NCBI RefSeq assembly: GCF_004217145.1
Contig: NZ_SHKR01000017.1
Location: forward strand, 248,001-312,000
DNA length: 64,000 bases
Origin: Kribbella rubisoli
GTDB lineage: Bacteria; Actinomycetota; Actinomycetes; Propionibacteriales; Kribbellaceae
Reading direction: 5' to 3'
Shown in pieces: positions 7,789 to 16,629 of the stretch (its first letter is position 1; the number at the start of each line of letters is the position of its first letter). A program made the translations under genes and the position numbers. The notes beneath the pieces are model-generated. The model had not been told where the DNA came from. It saw only the letters and a program-made list of their open reading frames with translations, and made no database searches.

Positions 7789-9897
7789 ATGGGTACGGAG
7801 GAGAAGGGCGCTGCGACGCCTGAGGCGCGGGTGCGGCATGCGGAGTTGAGCACGGAGATCGACGACCACCGGGCGCGGTACTACCTGGCCAATCCGATCA
7901 TCTCGGACGCCGACTTCGACACGCTGATGCACGAGCTGCAGGACCTCGAGGAGAAGTACCCGGAGCTACGGACCCCGGACTCGCCCACCCAGAAGGTCGG
8001 CATCCCGATCTCCACTCTGTTCTCCCCGGTCGAGCACCCGATGCGGATGGAGAGCCTCGCGAATGCGTTCTCCGCCGAGCAGATGGAGGCCTGGGCGAAA
8101 AGGCTCGAGCGCGAGGTCACCCTCCAGCAGATCCACGACAGCGGGTTCATCTGCGAGCTCAAGGTCGACGGCCTCGCCCTCGACCTGGTGTACGAGAACG
8201 GCAAGCTCGTCACCGGCGCCACCCGCGGCGACGGCCGCACCGGCGAGGACGTCACGCCCAACGTCCGCACGATCAAGAGCATCCCGAACCAGCTGAAGGG
8301 CAAGGACCTCCCGTCCTTCCTCGAGGTCCGCGGCGAGGTCTACTTCCGCGTCGAGGACTTCGAGGAGCTGAACGCGCAGCTCGTCGAGGCCGGCAAGGAC
8401 GTCTTCTCCAACCCGCGCAACAGCGCCGCCGGATCACTGCGCCAGAAGGACCCCCGGGTCTCCGCCGGCCGCCCGCTGCGCTTCGTCGTCCACGGACTCG
8501 GCAAGGTCGAGGGGCACCACATCGGCCGCCTCTCGGAGGCGTACGAGCAGCTGCACGCCTGGGGCCTGCCGGTCAGCGACCGCGCCCGCCGGGTCGGCAC
8601 GCTCAAGGAAGTCAACGAGTTCATCGCGTACTACGGCGAGAACCGCCACTCGGTCGACCACGAGATCGACGGTGTCGTGGTGAAGGTCGACGAGGTCGAT
8701 CTGCAGCGTGCGCTCGGGTCCACGTCGAGCGCGCCGCGCTGGGCGATCGCGTTCAAGTACCCGCCGGAAGAGGTCAACACCAAGCTGATCGAGATCGAGG
8801 TGAACGTCGGCCGCACCGGTCGCGTCACCCCGTTCGCGCACATGGAGCCGGTCCGCGTCGCCGGATCCACCGTCGAGTACGCGACCCTCCACAACGCCAA
8901 GGAGGTCGCCCGTAAGGACGTCCGCCCCGGCGACACCGTCGTGCTGCGGAAAGCGGGCGACGTGATCCCCGAGGTGCTCGGACCGGTGGTGGACCTGCGT
9001 CCGGAGGGCCTGCCGGCGTGGGAGATGCCGACACGCTGTCCGTGGTGCGACACGGTGCTGGCCCCGGCCAAGGAGTCCGACGTCGACATCCGCTGCCCGA
9101 ACTCGCAGTACTGCCAGGGGCAGTTGCGTGAGCGGCTGTTCTACCTGGCCGGGCGGTCCGCGTTCGACATCGAGGGGCTCGGGTTCAAGGCGGCCGACGC
9201 GTTGATCACCGGCGGCCTGATCGTCAACGAGTCCGACCTGTTCGGGCTGACCGAGGAGAAGCTCGCCGAGAGCGCCTTCTTCACCACGAAGGCCGGCGCT
9301 TTGTCCGCGAACGCGCGGAAGCTGCTGGCGAATCTCGAAGAGGCCAAGACCAAACCGTTGTCGCGCGCCCTGGTCGCGCTGTCGATCCGGCATGTCGGCC
9401 CGACCGCGGCCGCTGCGCTGACCGAGGCGTTCGACAACATCGACGACATCCGTACGGCGAGCGAGGAGCAGCTGGCCGAGATCGAGGGCGTCGGGCCGAC
9501 GATCGCACAGGCGATGATCGAGTGGTTCCAGGTGCCGTGGCACCAGGAGATCGTGGACAACTGGCTCGCGGCCGGCGTCGTCATGCGCGAGGAGCGCACC
9601 GGGCCGAGCCTTCCGCAGATCCTGACCGGCCTGTCGGTCGTGGTGACCGGGACCGTCGAGGGGTTCAGCCGGGACGAGGCGACCGAGGCGATCGTGGGAC
9701 GCGGCGGGAAGGTCGCGAGCTCGGTGTCGAAGAAGACGTCGTTCGTGGTGGTCGGTGACTCGCCGGGATCGAAGTACGACAAGGCGGTCCAGCTCGGAGT
9801 ACCGATCCTCGACGCGGCCGGCTTCGAGGTCCTGCTGGCCGACGGCGCCGAGGCGGCGAGCGGGGTCGCGACGACCGGGTCACCAGACGCGGGATAA
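7789..9897 (+). CDS. ligA: NAD+-dependent DNA ligase
   Basis: Seals nicks in replication and repair using NAD+. 702 aa, normal length. Domains in order: Ia/adenylation with AMP-accepting K125 in CELKVDGLA, OB fold, zinc finger with four Cys between about residues 418 and 445 (CPWC ... CPNSQYC), helix-hairpin-helix region, and a C-terminal BRCT domain (about 605-685, GLSVVVTGTVEGFSRDEA). Separated by 47 bp from the MetE-like gene and probably co-transcribed. Essential in relatives. Confidence 0.97.
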   Translation: MGTEEKGAATPEARVRHAELSTEIDDHRARYYLANPIISDADFDTLMHELQDLEEKYPELRTPDSPTQKVGIPISTLFSPVEHPMRMESLANAFSAEQMEAWAKRLEREVTLQQIHDSGFICELKVDGLALDLVYENGKLVTGATRGDGRTGEDVTPNVRTIKSIPNQLKGKDLPSFLEVRGEVYFRVEDFEELNAQLVEAGKDVFSNPRNSAAGSLRQKDPRVSAGRPLRFVVHGLGKVEGHHIGRLSEAYEQLHAWGLPVSDRARRVGTLKEVNEFIAYYGENRHSVDHEIDGVVVKVDEVDLQRALGSTSSAPRWAIAFKYPPEEVNTKLIEIEVNVGRTGRVTPFAHMEPVRVAGSTVEYATLHNAKEVARKDVRPGDTVVLRKAGDVIPEVLGPVVDLRPEGLPAWEMPTRCPWCDTVLAPAKESDVDIRCPNSQYCQGQLRERLFYLAGRSAFDIEGLGFKAADALITGGLIVNESDLFGLTEEKLAESAFFTTKAGALSANARKLLANLEEAKTKPLSRALVALSIRHVGPTAAAALTEAFDNIDDIRTASEEQLAEIEGVGPTIAQAMIEWFQVPWHQEIVDNWLAAGVVMREERTGPSLPQILTGLSVVVTGTVEGFSRDEATEAIVGRGGKVASSVSKKTSFVVVGDSPGSKYDKAVQLGVPILDAAGFEVLLADGAEAASGVATTGSPDAG

Positions 9898-10008
9898 CGA
9901 TTCACACCTGTCCTGCTACGGCTCTTCGTGCGAGGTGGATCCGGCGGCCGTGCTGAGCCGTCGGACTGTTAACTTTGCACGTCGATTCGTGGGTCAGAAG
10001 GAGCAGAT

Positions 10009-11514
10009 ATGACGACGCCGCCGCAGGGACCATGGGGTCCTGGGCAGCCGGGGGGCCAGCCAGGCGGGCAGCACGGGGGACAACAGGACGGGCAGGGCGG
10101 CCAGGGTGGCCCGCCGCAGCAGGGCGGCTGGGGACAGCAGCCCCCGCCCCAGGGCGGTGGATGGGGCCAGCGACCGCCGCAGCAGGGCCAGCCCCCTCAC
10201 CAGGGATACCCACCGCAGGGCCAGCCCCCTCACGGTCAGCCTCCTCAGGGCCAGCCTCCTCAGGGCCAACCGCCGCACGGTCAGCCGCCGCAGCAGGGTG
10301 GCTGGGGTCCGCAGCCGGGTCAGCCTGGACAGGGCGGTCAGCAGGGCCAGCCGCAGCAGGGTTGGGGACAGCAGCCGCAGCAGGGCGGTCCGTACCAGCA
10401 GCAGTCGTGGGGCCAGCGGCCTCAGCAGCAGGGCGGGTGGCAGCAGCAACAGGGGCAGTCGCCGTGGCAGCCCGGTGGTCAGGGCGGTCCCGGTGGGCGC
10501 GATAAAGGCCCGCTCGGCATCAGCAAGGACAAGCTGCCGTTCGTGATCGGCGGCGGCGTGGTCGGCATCATCGTGATCGCGCTGCTCGTCTTCCTCGGCA
10601 TCCACCAGTTCGGCGGCGACGACACCCCGGAGTCGAACCCGACCACCACCACGCAGCCGACCGGCGGCCAGTCCACGGGCGGCGACAACGGTGAGCTCGG
10701 CAACGCGACCGGCCAGGCCAAGAACGCGACCGAGAAGCTGCAGAGCAACGGTTTCGGCTGCAGCGACCTGTTCAACACCGCGCAGGGCGCGCACCGCGGC
10801 TGCTTCAAGTACGAGGACCGCTCGCAGGCCGAGGCGCTGTTCCAGTTCAAGCCCGACGGCACGATCATCGCGATCGAGTTCGAGTCGGTGAACGAGGACA
10901 ACAACAACAACGCCGCGGTCGTGTTCGACCAGGTGCTGCAGGCGGTCGGCAACGACACGTTCGGCGGCGACCAGGTGAAGAAGGTCCAGGACGCGGTCAA
11001 GCAGGGTCAGAAGTCGGAGAAGATCGACAGCAGCTGGGGCGAGTTCCAGCTGCGCAACGACGGCGACACCTACGAGCTGACCGGCGCCAAATCCGGCGAG
11101 GAGTCGCTCGACATCCCGGACAAGACGTTCGACACCACAAAGCCGCAGATGCTCGCGGCGCTGAAGACGAAGGCGTACGTGTGCACGAGCTCCTGCACCA
11201 AGGAGATCGGCAAGTACGGCCAGCAGCGGGTGTACTTCTACGCGAGCGACGGCGAGGGCATCAAGGACATCCAGGTCAGTGCCTCCGGCGACACCGCGGA
11301 TGTGAAGAAGGCGCTGCCGACGGCGCTCAACGATGCGTTCGGGGTGCTCAAGGGCGGCGATACCGCAGCGCTGAAGTCGTACATCCAGGCGCACAGTGAC
11401 GGGAAGTCGTACGCTTCCTATGTGGCCGGTTGGCGGGTCGAGATCCGCGGGAACAGCTCGGACAGCTATTCCTCGCAGCAGGTCGAGATCACGTACGAGT
11501 CGTTCTACGTCTGA
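10009..11514 (+). CDS. Pro/Gln/Gly-rich single-pass membrane protein with extracellular domain
   Basis: 501 aa, not a recognised enzyme. Residues 1-165 are low-complexity and disordered, built on GQPPQ/PQQGGWG-type repeats (DNA repeats concentrated at 10190-10300). One membrane helix follows at about 175-198 (LPFVIGGGVVGIIVIALLVF), then a Thr/Gly-rich linker and an extracellular domain of ~270 residues with four Cys (two pairs, GCSDLF...GCFKY and VCTSSC). Such a cytoplasmic repeat tail plus outside domain is common in actinobacterial envelope proteins. AAGGAG Shine-Dalgarno 6 nt before the ATG. Followed by a small membrane protein gene. Function unknown. Confidence 0.8.
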   Translation: MTTPPQGPWGPGQPGGQPGGQHGGQQDGQGGQGGPPQQGGWGQQPPPQGGGWGQRPPQQGQPPHQGYPPQGQPPHGQPPQGQPPQGQPPHGQPPQQGGWGPQPGQPGQGGQQGQPQQGWGQQPQQGGPYQQQSWGQRPQQQGGWQQQQGQSPWQPGGQGGPGGRDKGPLGISKDKLPFVIGGGVVGIIVIALLVFLGIHQFGGDDTPESNPTTTTQPTGGQSTGGDNGELGNATGQAKNATEKLQSNGFGCSDLFNTAQGAHRGCFKYEDRSQAEALFQFKPDGTIIAIEFESVNEDNNNNAAVVFDQVLQAVGNDTFGGDQVKKVQDAVKQGQKSEKIDSSWGEFQLRNDGDTYELTGAKSGEESLDIPDKTFDTTKPQMLAALKTKAYVCTSSCTKEIGKYGQQRVYFYASDGEGIKDIQVSASGDTADVKKALPTALNDAFGVLKGGDTAALKSYIQAHSDGKSYASYVAGWRVEIRGNSSDSYSSQQVEITYESFYV

Positions 11515-11556
11515 GTAGTCGCCGGTAGTCGTCTGTAGTCGTTGTTCGGAGGCTGG

Positions 11557-11781
11557 ATGAAGTTCCCCCGGGAGAAGCGGGAGTCGCGGACGGTGGTCGC
11601 CCCACCGCCCGAGGCTGGCCGGCGCGTCGACGGCGGCGGGGCGTGGGGCCCCACGCAGTTCGACCTCCCGGACCGGAACGGCAGCAACAGCCAGGCGATC
11701 CTGATTGTCGCGCTGGTCGGCGTGGTGGTTCTGCTGATCATCGCGGGGCTCTGGGCGTTCGCCTACTTCCAGTTCACCTGA
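11557..11781 (+). CDS. Small single-pass membrane protein, unknown function
   Basis: 74 aa. A charged N-terminus (MKFPREKRES) is followed by a Gly/Pro linker and a C-terminal membrane helix (about 44-70, ILIVALVGVVVLLIIAGLWA). I chose the ATG at 11557 because a CGGAGG Shine-Dalgarno sits 4-5 nt upstream; an in-frame TTG at 11542 would add five residues. It follows the repeat-rich membrane protein by 42 bp and ends just before a bidirectional terminator, so the two probably form one transcription unit. No family recognised. Confidence 0.7.
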   Translation: MKFPREKRESRTVVAPPPEAGRRVDGGGAWGPTQFDLPDRNGSNSQAILIVALVGVVVLLIIAGLWAFAYFQFT

Positions 11782-11794
11782 CCCCCACACAGAG

Positions 11795-11825
11795 CGAAGC
11801 CCCCGCCTTGTTGGCGGGGGCTTCG
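11795..11825. terminator. Bidirectional terminator hairpin
   Basis: A perfect 13-bp stem with a TTGTT loop, core GAAGCCCCCGCC pairing with GGCGGGGGCTTC, lies between two convergent genes (ends at 11781 and 11839). No long T run, as is usual in high-GC actinobacteria. Confidence 0.85.
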
Positions 11826-11838
11826 GTATGTCTGTGGA

Positions 11839-12483
11839 CTAGGCGCTGGCGCGGATGGTGACGGCCAGTGAGGCCAGGTATGACAGTCGAGCCACTTCGG
11901 AGCCCAGGAACTCGGGCCCGCCGCGACGGCCGATGACGAGAACGCGGCGGTCGGACTCCAGCGGAGCCGCGACCAGCACGGACTCCGAGAGGCCCTTGTG
12001 ATCAGGGGCTTCCAGCGTGGTCGCCTTCTCCATCGGGAGCCACTGGCCGGCCACGTCGCCGAACTGCGGCGTCGCGCTCGTCTCCAGCGCGACCTTGACC
12101 TCGCTGCCGGTGCCGTCGAGCAGCGCGGCCCAGTCGGCGTGCAGCACGGCGGGAGATTGCTCGACCAGAATGTCGATCGCGTCGGCGGGAGCAGACGTCA
12201 TCTGCTCGACCGCTTCGAGGTCCATGTGCAGGCCGCCGCCGGCGCCGTACCGCGAGAACCAGATGACCTCGACGTCGGGCACGCCGTTGCACGCCGACAC
12301 GAGCCGGTCGGGCAGCACGCCGGGCGGCAGGTCGACCACGATGTCGTCGACGGCCGTGCCGTTCTCCCGGCGGTGCTCGACGATCTCGATCGCGTGGATG
12401 TCGGCGTTGACCTCGCCGAGGGCGGTCGACACGGTGCCCAGCGAACCGGGCCGGTCGGGGATGATCAAGCGCAGCAAGAACAC
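11839..12483 (-). CDS. ACT-domain protein, conserved in the lig-gat region
   Basis: 214 aa from the GTG at 12483, beginning directly with an ACT domain (FLLRLIIPDRPGSLGTVSTA, a ligand-binding regulatory fold); the second half looks GAF-like. A longer in-frame reading to 12627 adds residues without ACT similarity, and GGGAG lies ~11 nt upstream of the GTG, so I prefer the short form. It is on the opposite strand between ligA and gatC, exactly as Rv3013 in M. tuberculosis (from memory, similar length). Probably an amino-acid-sensing regulator; target unknown. Confidence 0.75.
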   Translation of the reverse strand: MFLLRLIIPDRPGSLGTVSTALGEVNADIHAIEIVEHRRENGTAVDDIVVDLPPGVLPDRLVSACNGVPDVEVIWFSRYGAGGGLHMDLEAVEQMTSAPADAIDILVEQSPAVLHADWAALLDGTGSEVKVALETSATPQFGDVAGQWLPMEKATTLEAPDHKGLSESVLVAAPLESDRRVLVIGRRGGPEFLGSEVARLSYLASLAVTIRASA

Positions 12484-12692
12484 CGAACGATCATCTCCCA
12501 GCCGATCACCAAGCGCGTAACGCCCTGTCGCCGCCCATGTTACAGAGCGGTAGGCACAAACACGCGCGCCCATCTCATCGAGGTGTTGTCCACAGGCCGG
12601 GGGACGGCGAAATGAACCTGTCATCACCGGCCACTAGGATGGCGTGGCCGGGAGGATTTCGCCCGGAAGTCCTGCGAACCATTGGATAGTTC

Positions 12693-12989
12693 ATGCCATC
12701 GATTACCCGCGAAGAGGTTGCGCACCTGGCGCGACTGGCGCGGATCGAGCTCAGTGACGACGAGCTCGACCACCTTGCGCCGCAGCTCGACCAGATCATC
12801 GGACTGGTCGGGCAGGTCAGCCAGGTGGCGGCGGACGACATCCCGCCGACCTCGCACGCCCTGCCCCTGACCAACGTGATGCGCGCGGACGAGAACGTTC
12901 CGTGCCTCACGCCCGAGCAGGCGCTGTCCGGCGCGCCCGCCCAGGAGGAGCAGCGCTTCCGGGTGCCGCGGATCCTGGAGGAGGACTGA
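12693..12989 (+). CDS. gatC: Asp/Glu-tRNA(Asn/Gln) amidotransferase subunit C
   Basis: 98-aa clamp subunit of GatCAB, which converts Glu-tRNA(Gln) and/or Asp-tRNA(Asn) to the amidated form. The family start ITREEVAHLARLARIELSDD and the C-terminal RVPRILEED are present. Ends one base before gatA, giving the operon gatC-gatA-gatB. A TAGGAT -10-like element at 12634-12639 may drive it; the 209-bp region before it (12484-12692) has no other gene I can support. Confidence 0.95.
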   Translation: MPSITREEVAHLARLARIELSDDELDHLAPQLDQIIGLVGQVSQVAADDIPPTSHALPLTNVMRADENVPCLTPEQALSGAPAQEEQRFRVPRILEED

Positions 12990-12990
12990 T

Positions 12991-14496
12991 ATGAGCGACC
13001 TCACCAGGAAGACCGCGGCCGAGCTCGCGGAGTTGATGACGTCCAAGCAGGCCAGCTCGGTGGAGATCACCCAGGCCCACCTGGACCGGATCGCCGCCGT
13101 CGACGGTGACGTGCACGCATTCCTGCACGTCGACACCGAAGGCGCGCTGGCGCAGGCCAAGGCCGTCGACACCAAGCGCGCGGCGGGCGAGCAGCTCGCC
13201 CCGCTGGCAGGCGTGCCGCTGGCGCTGAAGGACGTGCTCACCCAGGAGGGTGTGCCGACCACTGCCGGTTCGAAGATCCTCGAAGGCTGGAAGCCGCCGT
13301 ACGACTCGACCGTCGTCAAGCGGTTGAAGGCGGCCGGGATCGTGATTCTCGGCAAGACCAACATGGACGAGTTCGCAATGGGCTCCTCCACGGAGAACTC
13401 GGCGTACGGCACGACCCACAACCCGTGGGACCTGGGCCGGATCCCGGGCGGTTCCGGCGGCGGTTCGTCCGCGGCCATCTCGGCGTACGAGGCGCCGCTC
13501 GCGATCGGCACCGACACCGGCGGCTCGATCCGCCAGCCGGGTGCGTTCACCGGAACGGTCGGCGTCAAGCCGACGTACGGCGGCACCTCGCGGTACGGGC
13601 TGATCGCGCTGGCGTCCTCGCTGGACACGCCCGGTCCGTGTGCACGGACGACGCTCGACGCGGCGCTGCTGCACGAGGCGATCGCCGGCTACGACCCGAT
13701 GGACTCGACGTCGATCAACCAGCCTGTCCCGGCAGTGGTCGAGGCCGCGCGCAACGGTGATGTCGCCGGTCTTCGGATCGGTGTGGTCAAGGAGCTCGGC
13801 GGCGAGGGATACCAGCCGGGTGTCGAGGCGCGCTTCCACGAGGCGGTCGAGCTGCTTACCAAGCTCGGCGCCGAGGTGGTCGAGGTGTCCTGCCCGCACT
13901 TCGAGTACGCGCTGCCGGCGTACTACCTGATCCTGCCGAGCGAGGCCTCGTCCAACCTGGCCAAGTTCGACGCGATGCGGTACGGCCTGCGTGTCGGCGA
14001 CAACGGCGAGAACAGCGCGGAGAAGGTGACGAGCCTGACCCGCGAGGCGGGCTTCGGCGCCGAGGTGAAGCGCCGCATCATCCTCGGCACGCACGCGCTC
14101 TCGAGCGGGTACTACGACGCGTACTACGGCCAGGCGCAGAAGGTGCGGACGCTGATCGCCCGCGACTTCGCGAAGGCCTACGAGCAGGTCGACGTACTGG
14201 TCTCGCCGGCGACGCCGACGACCGCGTTCGCGATCGGGGACCGGATCGACGACCCGATCGCCATGTACAAGAACGACCTGTGCACGATCCCGTCCAACCT
14301 GGCCGGTAACGCGGCCGCGTCGTTCCCGTGCGGCCTCGCCGACGAGGACGGCCTGCCGGTCGGCTTCCACGTGATGGCGCCGGTGATGCGCGACGACCTG
14401 TGCTACCAGGTCGGCGCCGCGCTGGAATCCGCGCTGGCCGAGCAGTGGGGCGGCGTACTGATGACCAAGGCTCCGGAGCTGGAGGTGACCCGATGA
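12991..14496 (+). CDS. gatA: Asp/Glu-tRNA(Asn/Gln) amidotransferase subunit A
   Basis: Amidase subunit that releases ammonia from glutamine for GatB. 501 aa. The amidase-signature catalytic triad is visible as K80 (LALKDVL), S155 (PGGSGGGSSAA) and S179 (TDTGGSIRQPG), one position from the well-studied GatA numbering. Overlaps gatB by 4 nt (ATGA). Its presence with gatB next to gltX downstream supports use of the transamidation route to Gln-tRNA. Confidence 0.97.
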   Translation: MSDLTRKTAAELAELMTSKQASSVEITQAHLDRIAAVDGDVHAFLHVDTEGALAQAKAVDTKRAAGEQLAPLAGVPLALKDVLTQEGVPTTAGSKILEGWKPPYDSTVVKRLKAAGIVILGKTNMDEFAMGSSTENSAYGTTHNPWDLGRIPGGSGGGSSAAISAYEAPLAIGTDTGGSIRQPGAFTGTVGVKPTYGGTSRYGLIALASSLDTPGPCARTTLDAALLHEAIAGYDPMDSTSINQPVPAVVEAARNGDVAGLRIGVVKELGGEGYQPGVEARFHEAVELLTKLGAEVVEVSCPHFEYALPAYYLILPSEASSNLAKFDAMRYGLRVGDNGENSAEKVTSLTREAGFGAEVKRRIILGTHALSSGYYDAYYGQAQKVRTLIARDFAKAYEQVDVLVSPATPTTAFAIGDRIDDPIAMYKNDLCTIPSNLAGNAAASFPCGLADEDGLPVGFHVMAPVMRDDLCYQVGAALESALAEQWGGVLMTKAPELEVTR

Positions 14497-15995
14497 CTGT
14501 TGCTGCAGATGTTCTCGAGATCGACGACGCGCTCGCGCAGTACGACCCGGTGATGGGCCTCGAGGTCCACGTCGAGCTGAACACGAAGTCGAAGATGTTC
14601 TGCGGCTGCCCGACCGAGTTCGGCGCGCCGCCGAACACGCAGACCTGCCCGGTCTGCCTCGGTCTGCCAGGCGCGCTGCCGGTGGTGAACGCGCGCGGCG
14701 TCGAGTCGGCGATCAAGATCGGCCTCGCGCTGAACTGCGAGATCGCCGAGTGGTGCCGGTTCGCCCGGAAGAACTACTTCTACCCGGACATGCCGAAGAA
14801 CTTCCAGACCTCGCAGTACGACGAGCCGATCGCGTTCAACGGCTGGACCGAGGTCGTCGTCGACGGCGAGACGTACCGGATCGAGATCGAGCGCGCGCAC
14901 ATGGAGGAGGACACCGGCAAGTCCACCCACATCGGCGGCGCGACCGGCCGGATCCACGGCGCCTCGCACTCGCTCGTCGACTACAACCGGGCCGGTATCC
15001 CGCTGATCGAGATCGTCACCAAGACGATCGAGGTGCCGCCGGCGAAGGCTGCGGCGGTTGCCCGGGCGTATGTGAGCATGCTGCGCGACCTGCTGCTGTC
15101 GCTCGACGTCTCGGACGTCCGCATGGATCAGGGCTCGCTGCGTTGCGACGCGAACGTCTCGCTCAAGCCGAAGGGTTCCTCGACGCTCGGGACCCGGACC
15201 GAGACCAAGAACGTGAACTCGTTCCGCTCGGTCGAGCGCGCGATCACCTACGAGATCACCCGGCAGGCGGCGGTGCTGTCGTCCGGCGGCAAGGTGCTGC
15301 AGGAGACCCGGCACTGGCACGAGGACACCGGCGTCACCACCTCCGGGCGGGAGAAGTCCGACGCGGACGACTACCGGTATTTCCCGGAGCCCGACCTGGT
15401 GCCGGTCGCGCCGTCCCGCGAGTGGGTCGAGGAGCTGCGCGCGACGCTGCCCGAGGCTCCGTCCGTGCGGCGGGCGCGCCTGCAGGAGAGCTGGGGGTTC
15501 ACCGACCTCGAGATGCGCGACGTCATCAATGGCAACGCACTCGAGCCGATCGTCGCGACGGTCGAGCTCGGCGTACCTGCCGCTGCAGCGAAGAAGTGGT
15601 GGCTCGGTGAGCTGGCACGCTTCGCCAACGAGCAGGGTCTCGAGCTCGACGCGCTGTCTGTGGGTCCGACGGAGGTCGCCGAGGTGCAGAAGCTCGTCGA
15701 CGACGGCACGCTGAACGACAAGCTGGCCCGCCAGGTCTTCGAAGGCCTGCTCGCCGGCGAGGGCACGCCGGCCGAGGTGATCGAGAAGCGCGGCCTCGCG
15801 CTGGTCTCCGACGACGGTCCGCTGCTCGAGGCCATCGATCGTGCGATCGCCGCCAACCCCGACGTCGTAGAAAAGGTCAACTCCGGCAAACCAGCCGCCG
15901 CCGGAGCCCTCATCGGCGCCGTCATGAAAGACATGCGAGGCCAGGCAGACGCAGCCAAAGTCCGCCAACTCCTCAACGACAAGCTGGGTATCTGA
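14493..15995 (+). CDS. gatB: Asp/Glu-tRNA(Asn/Gln) amidotransferase subunit B
   Basis: Kinase/transamidase subunit that phosphorylates the misacylated aminoacyl-tRNA and amidates it. 500 aa from the ATG overlapping the gatA stop, with GGAGG upstream at 14481. Contains GLEVHVELNTKSKMFCGC near the N-terminus with metal-binding Cys residues, a central kinase-like cradle, and the C-terminal GatB/YqeY helical tail (from about 350). In M. tuberculosis pfkA lies between gatA and gatB (from memory); here they are directly fused in one operon. Confidence 0.97.
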   Translation: MTVAADVLEIDDALAQYDPVMGLEVHVELNTKSKMFCGCPTEFGAPPNTQTCPVCLGLPGALPVVNARGVESAIKIGLALNCEIAEWCRFARKNYFYPDMPKNFQTSQYDEPIAFNGWTEVVVDGETYRIEIERAHMEEDTGKSTHIGGATGRIHGASHSLVDYNRAGIPLIEIVTKTIEVPPAKAAAVARAYVSMLRDLLLSLDVSDVRMDQGSLRCDANVSLKPKGSSTLGTRTETKNVNSFRSVERAITYEITRQAAVLSSGGKVLQETRHWHEDTGVTTSGREKSDADDYRYFPEPDLVPVAPSREWVEELRATLPEAPSVRRARLQESWGFTDLEMRDVINGNALEPIVATVELGVPAAAAKKWWLGELARFANEQGLELDALSVGPTEVAEVQKLVDDGTLNDKLARQVFEGLLAGEGTPAEVIEKRGLALVSDDGPLLEAIDRAIAANPDVVEKVNSGKPAAAGALIGAVMKDMRGQADAAKVRQLLNDKLGI

Positions 15996-16006
15996 AGCTG
16001 CTGAAG

Positions 16007-16032
16007 GTGCCGGCCCCAGGTGGGGCCGGCAC
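16007..16032. terminator. Terminator hairpin after gatB
   Basis: Perfect 11-bp stem (GTGCCGGCCCC / GGGGCCGGCAC) with an AGGT loop, 11 nt past the gatB stop and just before the end of a convergent gene, so it can serve both strands. Confidence 0.85.
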
Positions 16033-16034
16033 TC

Positions 16035-16556
16035 TCATGCCGCGGTTTTGTGTTGGGGTGCGTCTGCGATGACCTCGCGTTCTACGCGGCCGTCTTCTAC
16101 GTCGGTGGCGTCGGCGAGGAGGGTTTGGGCTACTGCTAGTTCGTCGGTGGGGCAGCGAACCTCGTAGGTGGTGGGGAGGACCTGCGTGATGACCGCGTCG
16201 GGGCGGTTGCGGATGAGGCCGCGGAACAGACCCCAGAGCGTTCCGACGATGACGCCGTACACGAAGCCCCAGACCACCACAGCGAGACCGTTCAGCGTCG
16301 TCTCCGCGACGAGCGTGATGAAGACGGCAGCGAGTACGCCGAGTGCCGCGCCCTGCAGCGCGCCCACGCCGGTGAGTCGCGCGACGGGGACGATCCTGTG
16401 TCTGGTCGCTTGGCGGAGTCCGGCGCCGACCACCTCCAGGCGTCCCGCGTCCATCCCGTAACTTCGCAGGTAGTCCACTGTCTGCTGAGCATCCTCGTAG
16501 GTGCTCACCGCAGCGATCACACTGCTGGGAACGCCAGGCCCCTGGCCGGTCCGCAT
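16035..16556 (-). CDS. General-stress-protein-like (YflT/GSP17M-type) membrane protein
   Basis: 173 aa. The N-terminus (VIAAVSTYEDAQQTVDYLRSYG) resembles the heat-induced stress protein YflT domain, which spans about residues 12-75. Two hydrophobic segments follow (about 63-83 and 90-110), then a cytosolic tail. Monocistronic, convergent with gatB. Function in this family is poorly known; a stress role is inferred only from family name. Confidence 0.65.
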   Translation of the reverse strand: MRTGQGPGVPSSVIAAVSTYEDAQQTVDYLRSYGMDAGRLEVVGAGLRQATRHRIVPVARLTGVGALQGAALGVLAAVFITLVAETTLNGLAVVVWGFVYGVIVGTLWGLFRGLIRNRPDAVITQVLPTTYEVRCPTDELAVAQTLLADATDVEDGRVEREVIADAPQHKTAA

Positions 16557-16629
16557 ACCGATCTCCTCCTCAGGTCGTCTGCTTACTTCACAAGTACCAG
16601 ACGACCCAAGACTTGAAACGGTTGACGGC

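Noticed and set aside
9994..11790. Long antisense reading frame of about 600 codons across the repeat-rich membrane protein
   Set aside because: Caused by high GC and Gln/Pro/Gly repeats; the plus-strand frame has a Shine-Dalgarno, a membrane helix and normal composition.
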